Shown here piece by piece: positions 1 through 6,480 of a DNA stretch of 17,594 bases. The translations under genes were made by a program, and so were the position numbers. The stretch's first letter is position 1; the number at the start of each line of letters is the position of its first letter. The notes beneath the pieces were generated by a model, which was given only the letters and a program-made list of their open reading frames with translations, was not told where the DNA came from and made no database searches. Source of the DNA: DATAAM01 sp036260075 (GTDB taxonomy: Bacteria > Actinomycetota > Acidimicrobiia > Acidimicrobiales > JAHWLA01); the NCBI GenBank assembly GCA_036260075.1, contig DATAAM010000132.1, forward strand, positions 1-17,594. Reading direction: 5' to 3'.

Positions 1-288
1 CACCTCCACCGGGGGGAGCGGCACCCAGCGCGGCCCGTAGCGGAGCACGCCGTCGGTGTCGAGCTCGGGCAGCGGCTCGGCGTGGAGCGCGCTGCGCCGG
101 GCGATTGCGGTGATGCGGCCCCGGATGTCGCCGTCCTCAGCGGGAAGGCGGACCCAGTCTTCCAGGCAATCGATCGGTTCCGGCGGCTCGACACCCGCGT
201 CGAGGAGCAGGAGCCGAGGCACCTGGGCAATCGCAAGTCGGTCCCGCCGATCTCCCTCTTGCGGCCAACGAACGAAGACGACGTCCAC
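1..288 (-). CDS. Partial regulator-like protein, N-terminal 96 residues (winged-helix family suspected)
   Basis: This leftward reading frame runs off the left edge of the window, so only the N-terminus is seen. It starts with GTG at 288; an in-frame TAG lies 9 bases upstream, which excludes a longer start. No Shine-Dalgarno sequence is present, but TAGGTT stands exactly at -12 to -7 of the GTG, so the mRNA is probably leaderless. The protein begins VDVVFVRWPQEGDRRDRL, has a short hydrophobic strand (PRLLLLDAG), then LEDWVRLPAEDGDIRGRI and, at the cut edge, LRYGPRWVPLPPVEV. The last part resembles the entry to an OmpR-type winged-helix domain in actinobacterial regulators with a degenerate receiver-like N-terminus. 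That is recognition by eye; the DNA-binding domain lies outside the window. It diverges from the cyclic-nucleotide-binding gene at 388. Confidence 0.6.
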   Translation of the reverse strand, partial: MDVVFVRWPQEGDRRDRLAIAQVPRLLLLDAGVEPPEPIDCLEDWVRLPAEDGDIRGRITAIARRSALHAEPLPELDTDGVLRYGPRWVPLPPVEV

Positions 289-294
289 AGTGGA

Positions 295-300
295 AACCTA
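295..300 (-). promoter_or_regulatory. -10 element TAGGTT of the leftward gene (leaderless start)
   Basis: Read on the minus strand this is TAGGTT, preceded by C, ending 6 bases before the GTG at 288, so transcription would begin at the start codon. No good -35 is seen in the AT-rich stretch behind it. Confidence 0.5.
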
Positions 301-375
301 GAAATGCTTTGTTGCCTTATTGTTTCAAAGAAATGAAGGGCGCGCTCGGAATGCCTCGCCGGGGCGCCGACGCAC

Positions 376-381
376 TAGGTT
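376..381 (+). promoter_or_regulatory. -10 element TAGGTT of the cyclic-nucleotide-binding gene (leaderless start)
   Basis: TAGGTT occupies -12 to -7 relative to the ATG at 388, and no ribosome binding site is present. The heptamer CTAGGTT and its spacing are identical to the element of the divergent gene at 288. No convincing -35 is visible. Confidence 0.5.
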
Positions 382-387
382 GACGGC

Positions 388-813
388 ATGGCTCGCAAGG
401 ACGAGAAGCTCGACCAGCTGGGGCGGATGTGGCTGTTCTCCGCCTGCAGCAAACGTGACCTCCAGACGATCGGAAGGACCTCCGACGAGGTGGACGTGCC
501 CGCCGGGCACACGCTCACCGAGGAAGGCAAGCAGGGGCACGAGTTCTACCTGATCCTCGACGGCCAGGCCTCCGTGCGGCGCAACGGCAAGAAGGTGGCC
601 ACCTTGGGCCCGGGCCAGTACTTCGGCGAGCTGTCCCTGCTCGACAAGGGCCCCCGCTCGGCCACGGTGGTGGCCGACACCGACATGCGGCTCCTGGTCA
701 TCGGCCAGCGGGAGTTCAACGGCACACTCGACGAGGTGCCCGCCCTGGCCCACAAGCTGCTCCGCACCATGGCGGCCCGCCTGCGGGATTCCGACGCCAA
801 GGCGTACCACTAG
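388..813 (+). CDS. Single-domain cyclic nucleotide-binding protein (Crp-like sensor domain without HTH)
   Basis: The 141-residue soluble protein is essentially one cNMP-binding beta-roll. After a short helix (LDQLGRMWLFSACSKRDL) come strands with the PAGHTLTEEGKQGHEFYLILDG pattern, then the phosphate-binding cassette GQYFGELSLLDKGPRSATV, which keeps the Glu and Arg that bind the cyclic nucleotide phosphate and ribose, and a C-terminal helix ending at residue 141. The helix-turn-helix of Crp/Fnr regulators is absent, and the length fits a stand-alone sensor domain, so a signalling or protein-protein role is more likely than direct DNA binding. The ATG at 388 is chosen because TAGGTT lies at the correct leaderless distance. 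It is followed 51 bp later by the EtfD-like gene in the same direction, so the two may be linked in function; that link is inference. Confidence 0.88.
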   Translation: MARKDEKLDQLGRMWLFSACSKRDLQTIGRTSDEVDVPAGHTLTEEGKQGHEFYLILDGQASVRRNGKKVATLGPGQYFGELSLLDKGPRSATVVADTDMRLLVIGQREFNGTLDEVPALAHKLLRTMAARLRDSDAKAYH

Positions 814-850
814 CCTCTGCGATAGCTGGTCGGCGTCTCCGGCGGACAAG

Positions 851-856
851 TAGCTT
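851..856 (+). promoter_or_regulatory. Candidate -10 element TAGCTT of the EtfD-like gene
   Basis: TAGCTT ends 8 bases before the ATG at 865, giving a transcript with no leader or one of about 2 nt. No Shine-Dalgarno sequence is found before this ATG and no good -35 is visible. Confidence 0.35.
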
Positions 857-864
857 TCGCTCCC

Positions 865-3114
865 ATGTCGAACCCTCCCACCCGGCGCCTGCGGCCGTCG
901 CAGCTCGCCCTGTTGATCGGGGGGGGAATGGCCCTGGTGACGGCGGGCTCCGGCATCGTGGCGGCCCTGGCCCAGGAACACGACGACTCGCCGATCCAGC
1001 GCGAGGTGTTCCTCAACATCCCCGGCCCCGTGCGGGCGCTCTTCTACACGACGCTCACCGTGCTGTTCCTGGCCGTGGCCTGGCTGTTCTCCAAGCGCAT
1101 CGAGAACTGGGAGCGGGGCCGCCCCGACCGGCGGGCCACCACCCGCAAGAACATCGGGCGGCGGCTGGCCGACTTCCGGGCGGGCGTCTACATGCAGACG
1201 CTGCTGCGCGACCCGGCGGCGGGGATCATGCACTCGTGCATCTACTTCGGGTTCCTGGTGCTGTTCGCCGTCACCACCGTGCTGGAGATCAACCACCAGC
1301 TGCCCGAGGACTGGAAGTTCCTCCACGGCGACGTCTACCGGGGCTACTCCCTGATCGGCGACGTGGCGGGCGTCGTCTTCCTGATCGGCATCGGGTGGGC
1401 GGGTTGGCGCCGCTGGGTGAAGCGGCCCTACCGGCTGAAGATCAAGACCCGGGCCGAGGACTACGTGATCCTCGGGACGTTCGCCGTCATGGGCGTGAGC
1501 GGCTTCCTCGTCGAGGGCGCCCGCATCGCGCTGGCCGGCCGGCCCGAGTTCGAGAAGTGGTCGGTGGTCGGGTGGCCGCTCTCGAACCTGTTCGACGGCA
1601 TGGGCGCCCTGCCCAGGGTGCACTCGGCCCTGTGGGGGCTGCACTTCCTCAGCTTCGTGAGCTTCCTGATCATCCTGCCGATCACGAAGCTGCGCCACAT
1701 GTTCACCTCGCCGCTGAACATGTACCTCTTAGACCGTGAGCGTCCCAAGGGCGCCATGAAGCCCATGCCCAACCTGATGGAGACGGAGCTGGAGAGCTTC
1801 GGCGCCTCGGTGGTCGAGGACTTCACGTGGAAGCAGTTGCTCGACACCGACGCCTGCACCGTGTGCGGGCGGTGCACCTCGGTGTGCCCGGCCAACGCCA
1901 CCGGCAAGCCGCTCGACCCGCGCGAGATCGTGCTGAAGGTCGGCCAGGTCATGTCGGAGAGCCACCCCGGCGGGCCCGTGTCGCCGATCGTCGGGCACGA
2001 GCCGGAGCTGACGGTGACGGCCGCCAACGTGTTCGAGCGCATCAGCGCCGAGGAGATCTGGGCGTGCACGTCGTGCAAGGCGTGCGACGAGATCTGCCCG
2101 GTGAACATCGAGATCCTCGACAAGATCCTCGACATGCGGCGCTACCTGTCGTTGATGGAGTCGAACTTCCCCACCGAGCTGGGCAACGCCTACCGGTCGA
2201 TGGAGAACAGCGGCAACCCGTGGGGCATGAGCCAGGGCGACCGGGCCGACTGGGCCTCCGCCCTGCCCGACGAGGTGCCGGTGGTCGACGGCTCGTCGCC
2301 GCTGGAGCACGAGTACCTCTACTGGGTCGGCTGCGCCGGGTCGTTCGACGACAAGAACAAGAAGGTCACGGTGGCGACCGCGAAGCTGCTCCAGCGGGCG
2401 GGCATCGACTTCGCCATCCTCGGCCCCTCGGAGATGTGCAACGGCGACCCGGCCCGCCGGTCGGGCAACGAGTACATCTTCCAGATGCTCGCCATGCAGA
2501 ACATCGAGACGATGAACGGTATGGGCGTGAAGAAGATCATCACGCAGTGCCCCCACTGCTTCAACACGCTCGGCAACGAGTACCCGCAGTTGGGTGGCCA
2601 CTACGAGGTGGTGCACCACAGCCAGTTCCTCGAGTGGCTGATCGACACAGGCCGCCTCGACATGTCGGAGGCGCGCCTCGACGAGCGGGTCACGTACCAC
2701 GACTCCTGCTACCTCGGCCGCCACAACGACGTGTACCTGGCGCCGCGGCGGGTGCTGGGGTCGCTGAAGGGGATCGAGATCGTGGAGATGGGCCGCTCCG
2801 GCACCCGCGGCATGTGCTGCGGCGCGGGCGGCGCCCGCATGTGGATGGAGGAGTCGACCGGCAAGAAGGTCAACACCGAGCGCTCGCAGGAGGCCATTGC
2901 CACCGGGGCGTCACGGGTGGCCACCGCCTGCCCGTTCTGCTACATCATGCTGGACGACGGCGTGAAGGAGAACGGCCGCGACGACATCGTGGTGCAGGAC
3001 ATCTCCATGCACCTCCTCGACGCGCTGGAGGGCTCGGTGACGGCGCCGGTCGGCGGTCCCGACATGCACCAGCCGGGCGAGCACGGCGCCGACGACAGCG
3101 GGGTGGCCGAGTAG
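865..3114 (+). CDS. Membrane-bound iron-sulfur oxidoreductase, EtfD/HdrD-like
   Basis: The 749-residue protein joins an N-terminal membrane domain, similar to the gamma subunit of nitrate reductase, to an HdrD-like cytoplasmic part. About five to six hydrophobic segments span residues 14-285, with possible haem ligands H123, H253, H260 and H278. Two ferredoxin-type motifs follow: C331-C334-C337-C341-P and C401-C404-C407-C411-P. Then come two CCG cysteine-rich domains: C490, C525, C562, C565, and C615, C651-C652, C689, C692. The second has the full CX35CCX36CXXC pattern; the first has Cys-Asn (MCNGDPARR) in place of Cys-Cys. Proteins of this architecture, such as mycobacterial EtfD (Rv0338c), pass electrons from electron-transfer flavoprotein to the menaquinone pool during fatty acid oxidation. 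That function is transferred from the family; no etfA or etfB is in the window. A run of eight G lies near the 5' end (919-926). Confidence 0.88.
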   Translation: MSNPPTRRLRPSQLALLIGGGMALVTAGSGIVAALAQEHDDSPIQREVFLNIPGPVRALFYTTLTVLFLAVAWLFSKRIENWERGRPDRRATTRKNIGRRLADFRAGVYMQTLLRDPAAGIMHSCIYFGFLVLFAVTTVLEINHQLPEDWKFLHGDVYRGYSLIGDVAGVVFLIGIGWAGWRRWVKRPYRLKIKTRAEDYVILGTFAVMGVSGFLVEGARIALAGRPEFEKWSVVGWPLSNLFDGMGALPRVHSALWGLHFLSFVSFLIILPITKLRHMFTSPLNMYLLDRERPKGAMKPMPNLMETELESFGASVVEDFTWKQLLDTDACTVCGRCTSVCPANATGKPLDPREIVLKVGQVMSESHPGGPVSPIVGHEPELTVTAANVFERISAEEIWACTSCKACDEICPVNIEILDKILDMRRYLSLMESNFPTELGNAYRSMENSGNPWGMSQGDRADWASALPDEVPVVDGSSPLEHEYLYWVGCAGSFDDKNKKVTVATAKLLQRAGIDFAILGPSEMCNGDPARRSGNEYIFQMLAMQNIETMNGMGVKKIITQCPHCFNTLGNEYPQLGGHYEVVHHSQFLEWLIDTGRLDMSEARLDERVTYHDSCYLGRHNDVYLAPRRVLGSLKGIEIVEMGRSGTRGMCCGAGGARMWMEESTGKKVNTERSQEAIATGASRVATACPFCYIMLDDGVKENGRDDIVVQDISMHLLDALEGSVTAPVGGPDMHQPGEHGADDSGVAE

Positions 3115-3120
3115 CCCCGC

Positions 3121-3393
3121 TCACTCGCGGGCGGCGTCGTCGAGGCGCAGCACGATGTCGTCGAGGCAGGCGACCCCGGTGCGGCCCGCCTGCCGGAGGT
3201 CGATCACGATGTCGGCGTCGACCTCGTCGGTGGTGACGACGGCGGCGTCGAACGTCTCCGCGCGCGGCTCCGGGTTGGGGCCGAGGTTCACCACGTCGTC
3301 GAAACCCGCCGCGTGGAGACAGACGACGAGCGCGTCTCCCAACACGGTGGGCTCGACGGCGACGGCGACCCGTAGGTGTCGGCGCCGAGCCAC
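3121..3393 (-). CDS. Small degenerate receiver-like protein, divergent from the response regulator
   Basis: Leftward frame of 90 residues. A longer frame exists upstream, but it overlaps the response regulator's 5' end. I chose GTG at 3393 because the recognisable protein (MARRRHLRVAVAVEPTVLGD) begins there. The sequence looks like the first half of a receiver domain: strand LRVAVAVEP where receivers have the acidic VVEDD motif, helix LGDALVVCLHAAGF, strand DDVV, then FDAAVVTTDEVDADIVIDL and a C-terminal helix. The phosphorylatable Asp expected after the third strand is replaced (VVTTDE), so it probably cannot be phosphorylated in the usual way. It ends 6 bp from the end of the EtfD-like gene (convergent) and starts 61 bp from the response regulator (divergent). 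Alternatively it is a small unrelated Rossmann-like protein; I do not recognise a named family. Confidence 0.6.
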   Translation of the reverse strand: MARRRHLRVAVAVEPTVLGDALVVCLHAAGFDDVVNLGPNPEPRAETFDAAVVTTDEVDADIVIDLRQAGRTGVACLDDIVLRLDDAARE

Positions 3394-3410
3394 GTTCTCA
3401 GTGAAACGTG
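3391..3410. promoter_or_regulatory. Inverted repeat CACGTT-N8-AACGTG in the divergent promoter region
   Basis: Six perfectly paired bases on each side of an 8-base spacer overlap the start codon of the leftward gene. The position between two divergent signalling genes makes it a candidate operator. Six-base arms can arise by chance. Confidence 0.3.
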
Positions 3411-3436
3411 CCGCGTGTCGGCTTCCAACCCAAGAA

Positions 3437-3444
3437 TTGATGAA
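3437..3444 (+). promoter_or_regulatory. TTGATGAA half-site next to the response regulator start
   Basis: This octamer is the exact reverse complement of the left arm (TTCATCAA) of the palindrome at 4108-4125. AT-rich octamers are rare in this GC-rich DNA. It lies 10 bases before the GTG start, where binding would suit autoregulation. Confidence 0.35.
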
Positions 3445-3454
3445 AGATGGACCT

Positions 3455-4105
3455 GTGAGCCCCCGAGTCCTGCTGGTCGAGGACCACGCCATCATCAAGC
3501 AGGCGCTGGCCCTGGCCCTCGAGCAAGCAGGGCTGACGGTGGAGTCGACGGCCTCGGTGGAGCCCGAGGCGGTGCTGAAGCAGGCCGAGGCCTTCCGGCC
3601 CGCGGTGGTGCTGCTCGACTTCTACCTCGGCGAGGCCGACAGCCTGCCCATGATCGGGCCCCTCCAGGCGCTGGGTGCCCAGGTGGTGGTGCTGACGGGC
3701 ACCACCGACCCGCGGTCGCTGGGCGCGTGCCTGGAGGAGGGGGCGGTGGGCGTGGTGTCCAAGGCCGAGTCGCTGGACCGGGTCGCCCGGGCCATCGCCG
3801 ACGCCGTCGACGGCAGCGCCGTCATGCGTCCGGCCGAGCGTGACGCCCTGCTCGACGCCGCCCGGCGGGCCCGGGCCGACGAGCGGGAGCGCTTGGCGCC
3901 GTTCGCCTCGCTGACCGCCCGGGAGCGGCAGGTGCTCGCCCACCTCATGCAGGGCCACTCGGCTGAGGACGTGTCCCGCATCGAGTTCGTTTCCCTGGCC
4001 ACCGTCCGCTCCCAGATCCGGGGCATCCTTCAGAAGCTCGACGTGAACTCCCAGCTGGCGGCGGTGACGCTGGCGCAGCAGGCGGGCTGGGCGCTCGACC
4101 GCTGA
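3455..4105 (+). CDS. NarL/FixJ-type response regulator, receiver plus LuxR helix-turn-helix
   Basis: From GTG at 3455 the protein has 216 residues. The receiver has the acidic pair E9-D10 (VLLVEDH), phosphoacceptor D55 (VVLLDFYLG), a Thr in VVLTGTTD and the conserved Lys in VVSKAES near residue 103. A linker leads to a LuxR-type DNA-binding domain at about residues 152-212, recognisable from LTARERQVLAHLMQG and SLATVRSQIRGILQKLDV. It should bind DNA as a phosphorylation-controlled dimer. No histidine kinase lies in the window, so its partner is elsewhere. GTG at 3455 is preferred because GAAAGATGG upstream can serve as a ribosome binding site; the in-frame ATG at 3440 adds only MKDGP. The next genes downstream encode a secreted operon preceded by a palindrome, the likely target. 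Confidence 0.92.
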   Translation: MSPRVLLVEDHAIIKQALALALEQAGLTVESTASVEPEAVLKQAEAFRPAVVLLDFYLGEADSLPMIGPLQALGAQVVVLTGTTDPRSLGACLEEGAVGVVSKAESLDRVARAIADAVDGSAVMRPAERDALLDAARRARADERERLAPFASLTARERQVLAHLMQGHSAEDVSRIEFVSLATVRSQIRGILQKLDVNSQLAAVTLAQQAGWALDR

Positions 4106-4107
4106 AG

Positions 4108-4125
4108 TTCATCAATCTTGGTGAA
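4108..4125. promoter_or_regulatory. Candidate operator, near-palindrome TTCATCAA-TC-TTGGTGAA
   Basis: Two 8-base arms pair with one mismatch around a 2-base centre, directly after the response regulator stop codon. The centre lies 42.5 bp upstream of the start site predicted from TACCGT at 4147-4152, overlapping where a -35 would be, and no good -35 is present. This is the usual geometry of a class II activator site. Confidence 0.45.
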
Positions 4126-4146
4126 GTGCCGGCGCCGGGCCGTCCC

Positions 4147-4152
4147 TACCGT
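4147..4152 (+). promoter_or_regulatory. Candidate -10 element TACCGT of the secreted-protein operon
   Basis: TACCGT fits the TAnnnT pattern of the other -10 elements here. It predicts a start near 4159 and a leader of about 133 nt before the ATG at 4292. The leader contains small hairpins (CGAGGC 4159-4164 with GCCTCG 4176-4181; CCGAC 4246-4250 with GTCGG 4256-4260). I could not match it to a known riboswitch. Confidence 0.35.
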
Positions 4153-4291
4153 GACGCACGAGGCCGCGACACGCAGCCTCGGGCGATGCTGAGATCCGCG
4201 GGGCGCACTTGGTCGCCTTGTCCCTGCGAGGAGCGAGTGGCGAAACCGACGCCCAGTCGGCAACTCGACGAGCTCACGCAAGGAGACAGGG

Positions 4292-4822
4292 ATGAAACTC
4301 GGAAAGCGCCTCGCCGCTGTCGGTGTCGGAGTCGCAGTGCTGATGGTGGCCGCGGTCGCCTGGGCCTCCTGGACCGCCGACGGCAGCGGCCCCGGGTCGG
4401 CCAAGGCCGTCGAGCGCAAGACGCTCACGCTGAGCGGCAGCTCGGCGGCCGCCCAGTTGTACCCCGGCAGCAACGGCGACATCGTCGTCGTCATCAACAA
4501 CCCCAACCCCTACAAGATCGCGGTGTCGAGCGTGGGGTCGGGCACGGTGGCCGACATCACCTCCGACGCGTCCGGTTGCTCGGGGACCGGCACCGGCCTC
4601 TCGTACCGGTGGTCCGGTGATCTGTCGGTCACGACCACAGCGCCGGTGGTGGCGGCCAACGGCACCTACACGCTGACGATCACCAACGGCTTGGCGATGA
4701 GCAACAGCGTGGTCGACGCCTGCTCGGGCGCCACGTTCGGCATCCCGCTGTCCGCCAAGGCGCAGAGCACCACGTCGGGCACGGCCGGCACGACCGGCTC
4801 CGTCACCGTCGCCGTCAGCTAG
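4292..4822 (+). CDS. Secreted protein A of the trio, TasA/camelysin-like in style
   Basis: The 176-residue protein opens with MKLGKRLAAVGVGVAVLM, a basic N-terminus and hydrophobic core, followed by a WASWTADGSGPGSAKA region typical of actinobacterial exported proteins with SipW-like signal peptides. The mature part is Ser/Thr/Gly-rich and predicted beta: LYPGSNGDIVVVINNPNPYKIAV, then C96, then DACSGATFGIPLSAKA with C144, so one disulfide is possible. A strong ribosome binding site, AAGGAGA, ends 5 bases before the ATG. It heads a three-gene operon with genes at 4868 and 5365. The core domain recurs in the second gene and the N-terminal module in the third. A role as a surface or matrix fibre subunit is my inference from the TasA/camelysin resemblance, which I judge by eye only. 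Confidence 0.82.
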   Translation: MKLGKRLAAVGVGVAVLMVAAVAWASWTADGSGPGSAKAVERKTLTLSGSSAAAQLYPGSNGDIVVVINNPNPYKIAVSSVGSGTVADITSDASGCSGTGTGLSYRWSGDLSVTTTAPVVAANGTYTLTITNGLAMSNSVVDACSGATFGIPLSAKAQSTTSGTAGTTGSVTVAVS

Positions 4823-4867
4823 CGGCCGACGGCCACGCCGAGCGAGTCGAGGAAGGAGGGAGAGGAC

Positions 4868-5368
4868 ATGCACCGGATCGCGTCGGGGACCGCAGGCGGT
4901 CGCCAGGTCGTCCTCTCCCTCCTCTTGCTCGCGGCCTTCGGCCCCTCGGTGGGCGTCGGCAGCGGCGGCGCCGCCCGTGTCGAGGGCGTGCAGTTCTCGG
5001 CGGACAAGGAGAAGAACAAGCCCGCGGGGCCGCACGGGTTCCGGATCACGGGCTCCGCCGGCGGCTTGTTCCCGGGCATCGAGAGCGCACCGTTGCCCGT
5101 CACCGTCCGCAACGACAACAACTTCGCGATCGCAGTCGAGGAGCTGGGCGCCGCGGCTGTCGCCGTGGGCGATGCCGTCGAGCCGTGCCCGCTCGCCGTC
5201 GACGGGCGGCCGACCGTCGTGGTGACGCCCTACCGGGGCTCCCTGTCGATCCCGCCCAAGGGCACGGCATCGCACACGCTGGCCGTGAGCATGGACGCCG
5301 GCGCCCCCGACGGCTGCTCCGGCGCCACGTTCCAGCTCGCCTTCAGCGGGCGGGCGGTGAAGCCGTGA
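4868..5368 (+). CDS. Secreted protein B of the trio, paralogue of A's core domain
   Basis: The 166-residue protein has a signal peptide (VVLSLLLLAAFGPSVGVGSGGAARV) and one soluble domain. The domain matches protein A in order and spacing: LFPG for LYPG, PVTVRNDNNFAIAVEELG for VVVINNPNPYKIAVSSVG, C107 for C96, and DGCSGATFQLAFSGRA with C150 for DACSGATFGIPLSAKA with C144. Unlike A and C it lacks the WTADGSG-type segment after the signal peptide. AAGGAGGGAGAGG precedes the ATG, and the gap to gene A is 45 bp. Its stop overlaps the GTG of gene C (GTGA), so B and C are translationally coupled. Exported, function unknown, probably acting with A and C at the cell surface. Confidence 0.8.
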   Translation: MHRIASGTAGGRQVVLSLLLLAAFGPSVGVGSGGAARVEGVQFSADKEKNKPAGPHGFRITGSAGGLFPGIESAPLPVTVRNDNNFAIAVEELGAAAVAVGDAVEPCPLAVDGRPTVVVTPYRGSLSIPPKGTASHTLAVSMDAGAPDGCSGATFQLAFSGRAVKP

Positions 5369-6408
5369 GGCGGCTGTCCGCCAAGGCCGCGGCGGCCGTC
5401 GTCGCCGTGACGTGCCTGGCGCTGGTGGCGGCCTCCGCCGCGCTCGCCGCCTTGAGCGCCGACGGCACCGGCCTCGCCGGCGCCGCGGCCAAGAAGCTGG
5501 GCCTGCCGACATCCGCGGCTGCCACCGCCACCGGGTCGTCGTCGGTCCGGGTCACGTGGAGCGCGCCGAGCGGGGACAGCGCGCCGCCGGGCTCCTACGT
5601 CGTCCGCCGCACGGCACCGACCAGCGCAGTCGTCTGCCCGTCCGTCTCGCCCTCCGCGCTCCAGTGCGACGACACGGGGTTGTCGGCCTCGACCGCCTAC
5701 TCGTACACGGTCGAGGCGCGGCTGGGCGACCACTGGACCAGCGGCCAGACCGCCGCGGTGTCGGCCACCACGGCGGCAGGCGGCACGCCCAACTTCCTGG
5801 TGGAGCAGGTCTCGACCGGCACGAAGACGGCGGGCACCGCCTTCTCGGTGCGGCTCACCGCCCGCACCGGCACGACGGCCGACACCTCCTACGCAGGCAA
5901 CAAGACGATCGCCTTCTCCGGGCCGGCCGCCAGCCCGGGCGGCACGGCCCCCACGTACCCGGCCACCGTGACCTTCACGGCGGGGGTGGGCACGGCGTCG
6001 GTCACGCTGGCGAAGGCCGAGTCCGCCACGCTCGCCGCCACCGAGGGATCCCGCACCGGCACCGTGAGCGTGACCGTCGAGGCGGCCGCGCCCGCGGCGC
6101 TGGCGTTCACCTCCTCGTCGCCGAGCTGTGCTTCGGGATCGGTGGTGGTGCCGGAGAGCTCCACGTTCGACTCCAAGGTCAGCCGGTTGGACAGCTACGG
6201 GAACCCGGCCGCCCCGGCGTCGTCGGTGACGGTGACGGTGGCCTCCACCCTGTCCGTCACGGGCAGCCCGCTGACGATCGCCGCCAACGCGAGCGAGAGC
6301 TCGGGCTCGGTGTCGGTGGCCCGGCCGGGGTCGAACAGCGGAACCGACGTCACCGCCTCGGCCTCCGGGCTGACGTCGGCCACCTGCAAGCTGTTCAAGA
6401 ACCCCTGA
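5365..6408 (+). CDS. Secreted protein C of the trio, fibronectin type III plus Ig-like domains
   Basis: The GTG at 5365 overlaps the stop of gene B and gives 347 residues. The N-terminus is a signal peptide (MRRLSAKAAAAVVAVTCLAL) followed by LAALSADGTGLAGAAAKKL, which mirrors the WASWTADGSGPGSAKAVERKTL segment of protein A. Next is a fibronectin type III domain at about residues 48-135 (SSVRVTWSAPSGD, GSYVVRRT, STAYSYTVEARLGDHWTSG). Then come one or two Ig-like beta domains of the invasin/Big_1 style at about 140-340 (GTAFSVRLTARTGT, YPATVTFTAGVGTASVTL, LDSYGNPAAPASSVTVTV). There is no sortase motif or C-terminal membrane anchor, so it is probably released or held by partners. Its multidomain build suits an adhesin or fibre-associated protein; that is inference. 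Confidence 0.82.
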   Translation: MRRLSAKAAAAVVAVTCLALVAASAALAALSADGTGLAGAAAKKLGLPTSAAATATGSSSVRVTWSAPSGDSAPPGSYVVRRTAPTSAVVCPSVSPSALQCDDTGLSASTAYSYTVEARLGDHWTSGQTAAVSATTAAGGTPNFLVEQVSTGTKTAGTAFSVRLTARTGTTADTSYAGNKTIAFSGPAASPGGTAPTYPATVTFTAGVGTASVTLAKAESATLAATEGSRTGTVSVTVEAAAPAALAFTSSSPSCASGSVVVPESSTFDSKVSRLDSYGNPAAPASSVTVTVASTLSVTGSPLTIAANASESSGSVSVARPGSNSGTDVTASASGLTSATCKLFKNP

Positions 6409-6437
6409 GCCGTCGCCGGAAGCTCGCCCTCGGCGCT

Positions 6438-6459
6438 GAGGCGGGGCCGGCCCGGCCTC
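6438..6459 (+). terminator. Terminator-like hairpin after the secreted operon
   Basis: A 22-bp near-perfect palindrome, GAGGC-G-GGGCC facing GGCCC-G-GCCTC with one mismatched pair, lies 30 bp after the stop at 6408 and before the tRNA promoter. There is no T-run, as is common for terminators in high-GC actinobacteria. Confidence 0.5.
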
Positions 6460-6480
6460 GGTTCCGTCGAGGGCTCACGC

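Noticed and set aside
3155..3454. N-terminal extension of the response regulator
   Set aside because: The extra 100 residues are Ser/Thr/Arg-rich and lie antisense to the small receiver-like gene. The receiver starts at SPRVLLVEDH.
4126..4291. A c-di-GMP (GEMM-I) riboswitch in the leader of the secreted operon
   Set aside because: GGCGAAACC and nearby hairpins recall GEMM, but the conserved GACGCAAAGCC segment and the core arrangement are absent.
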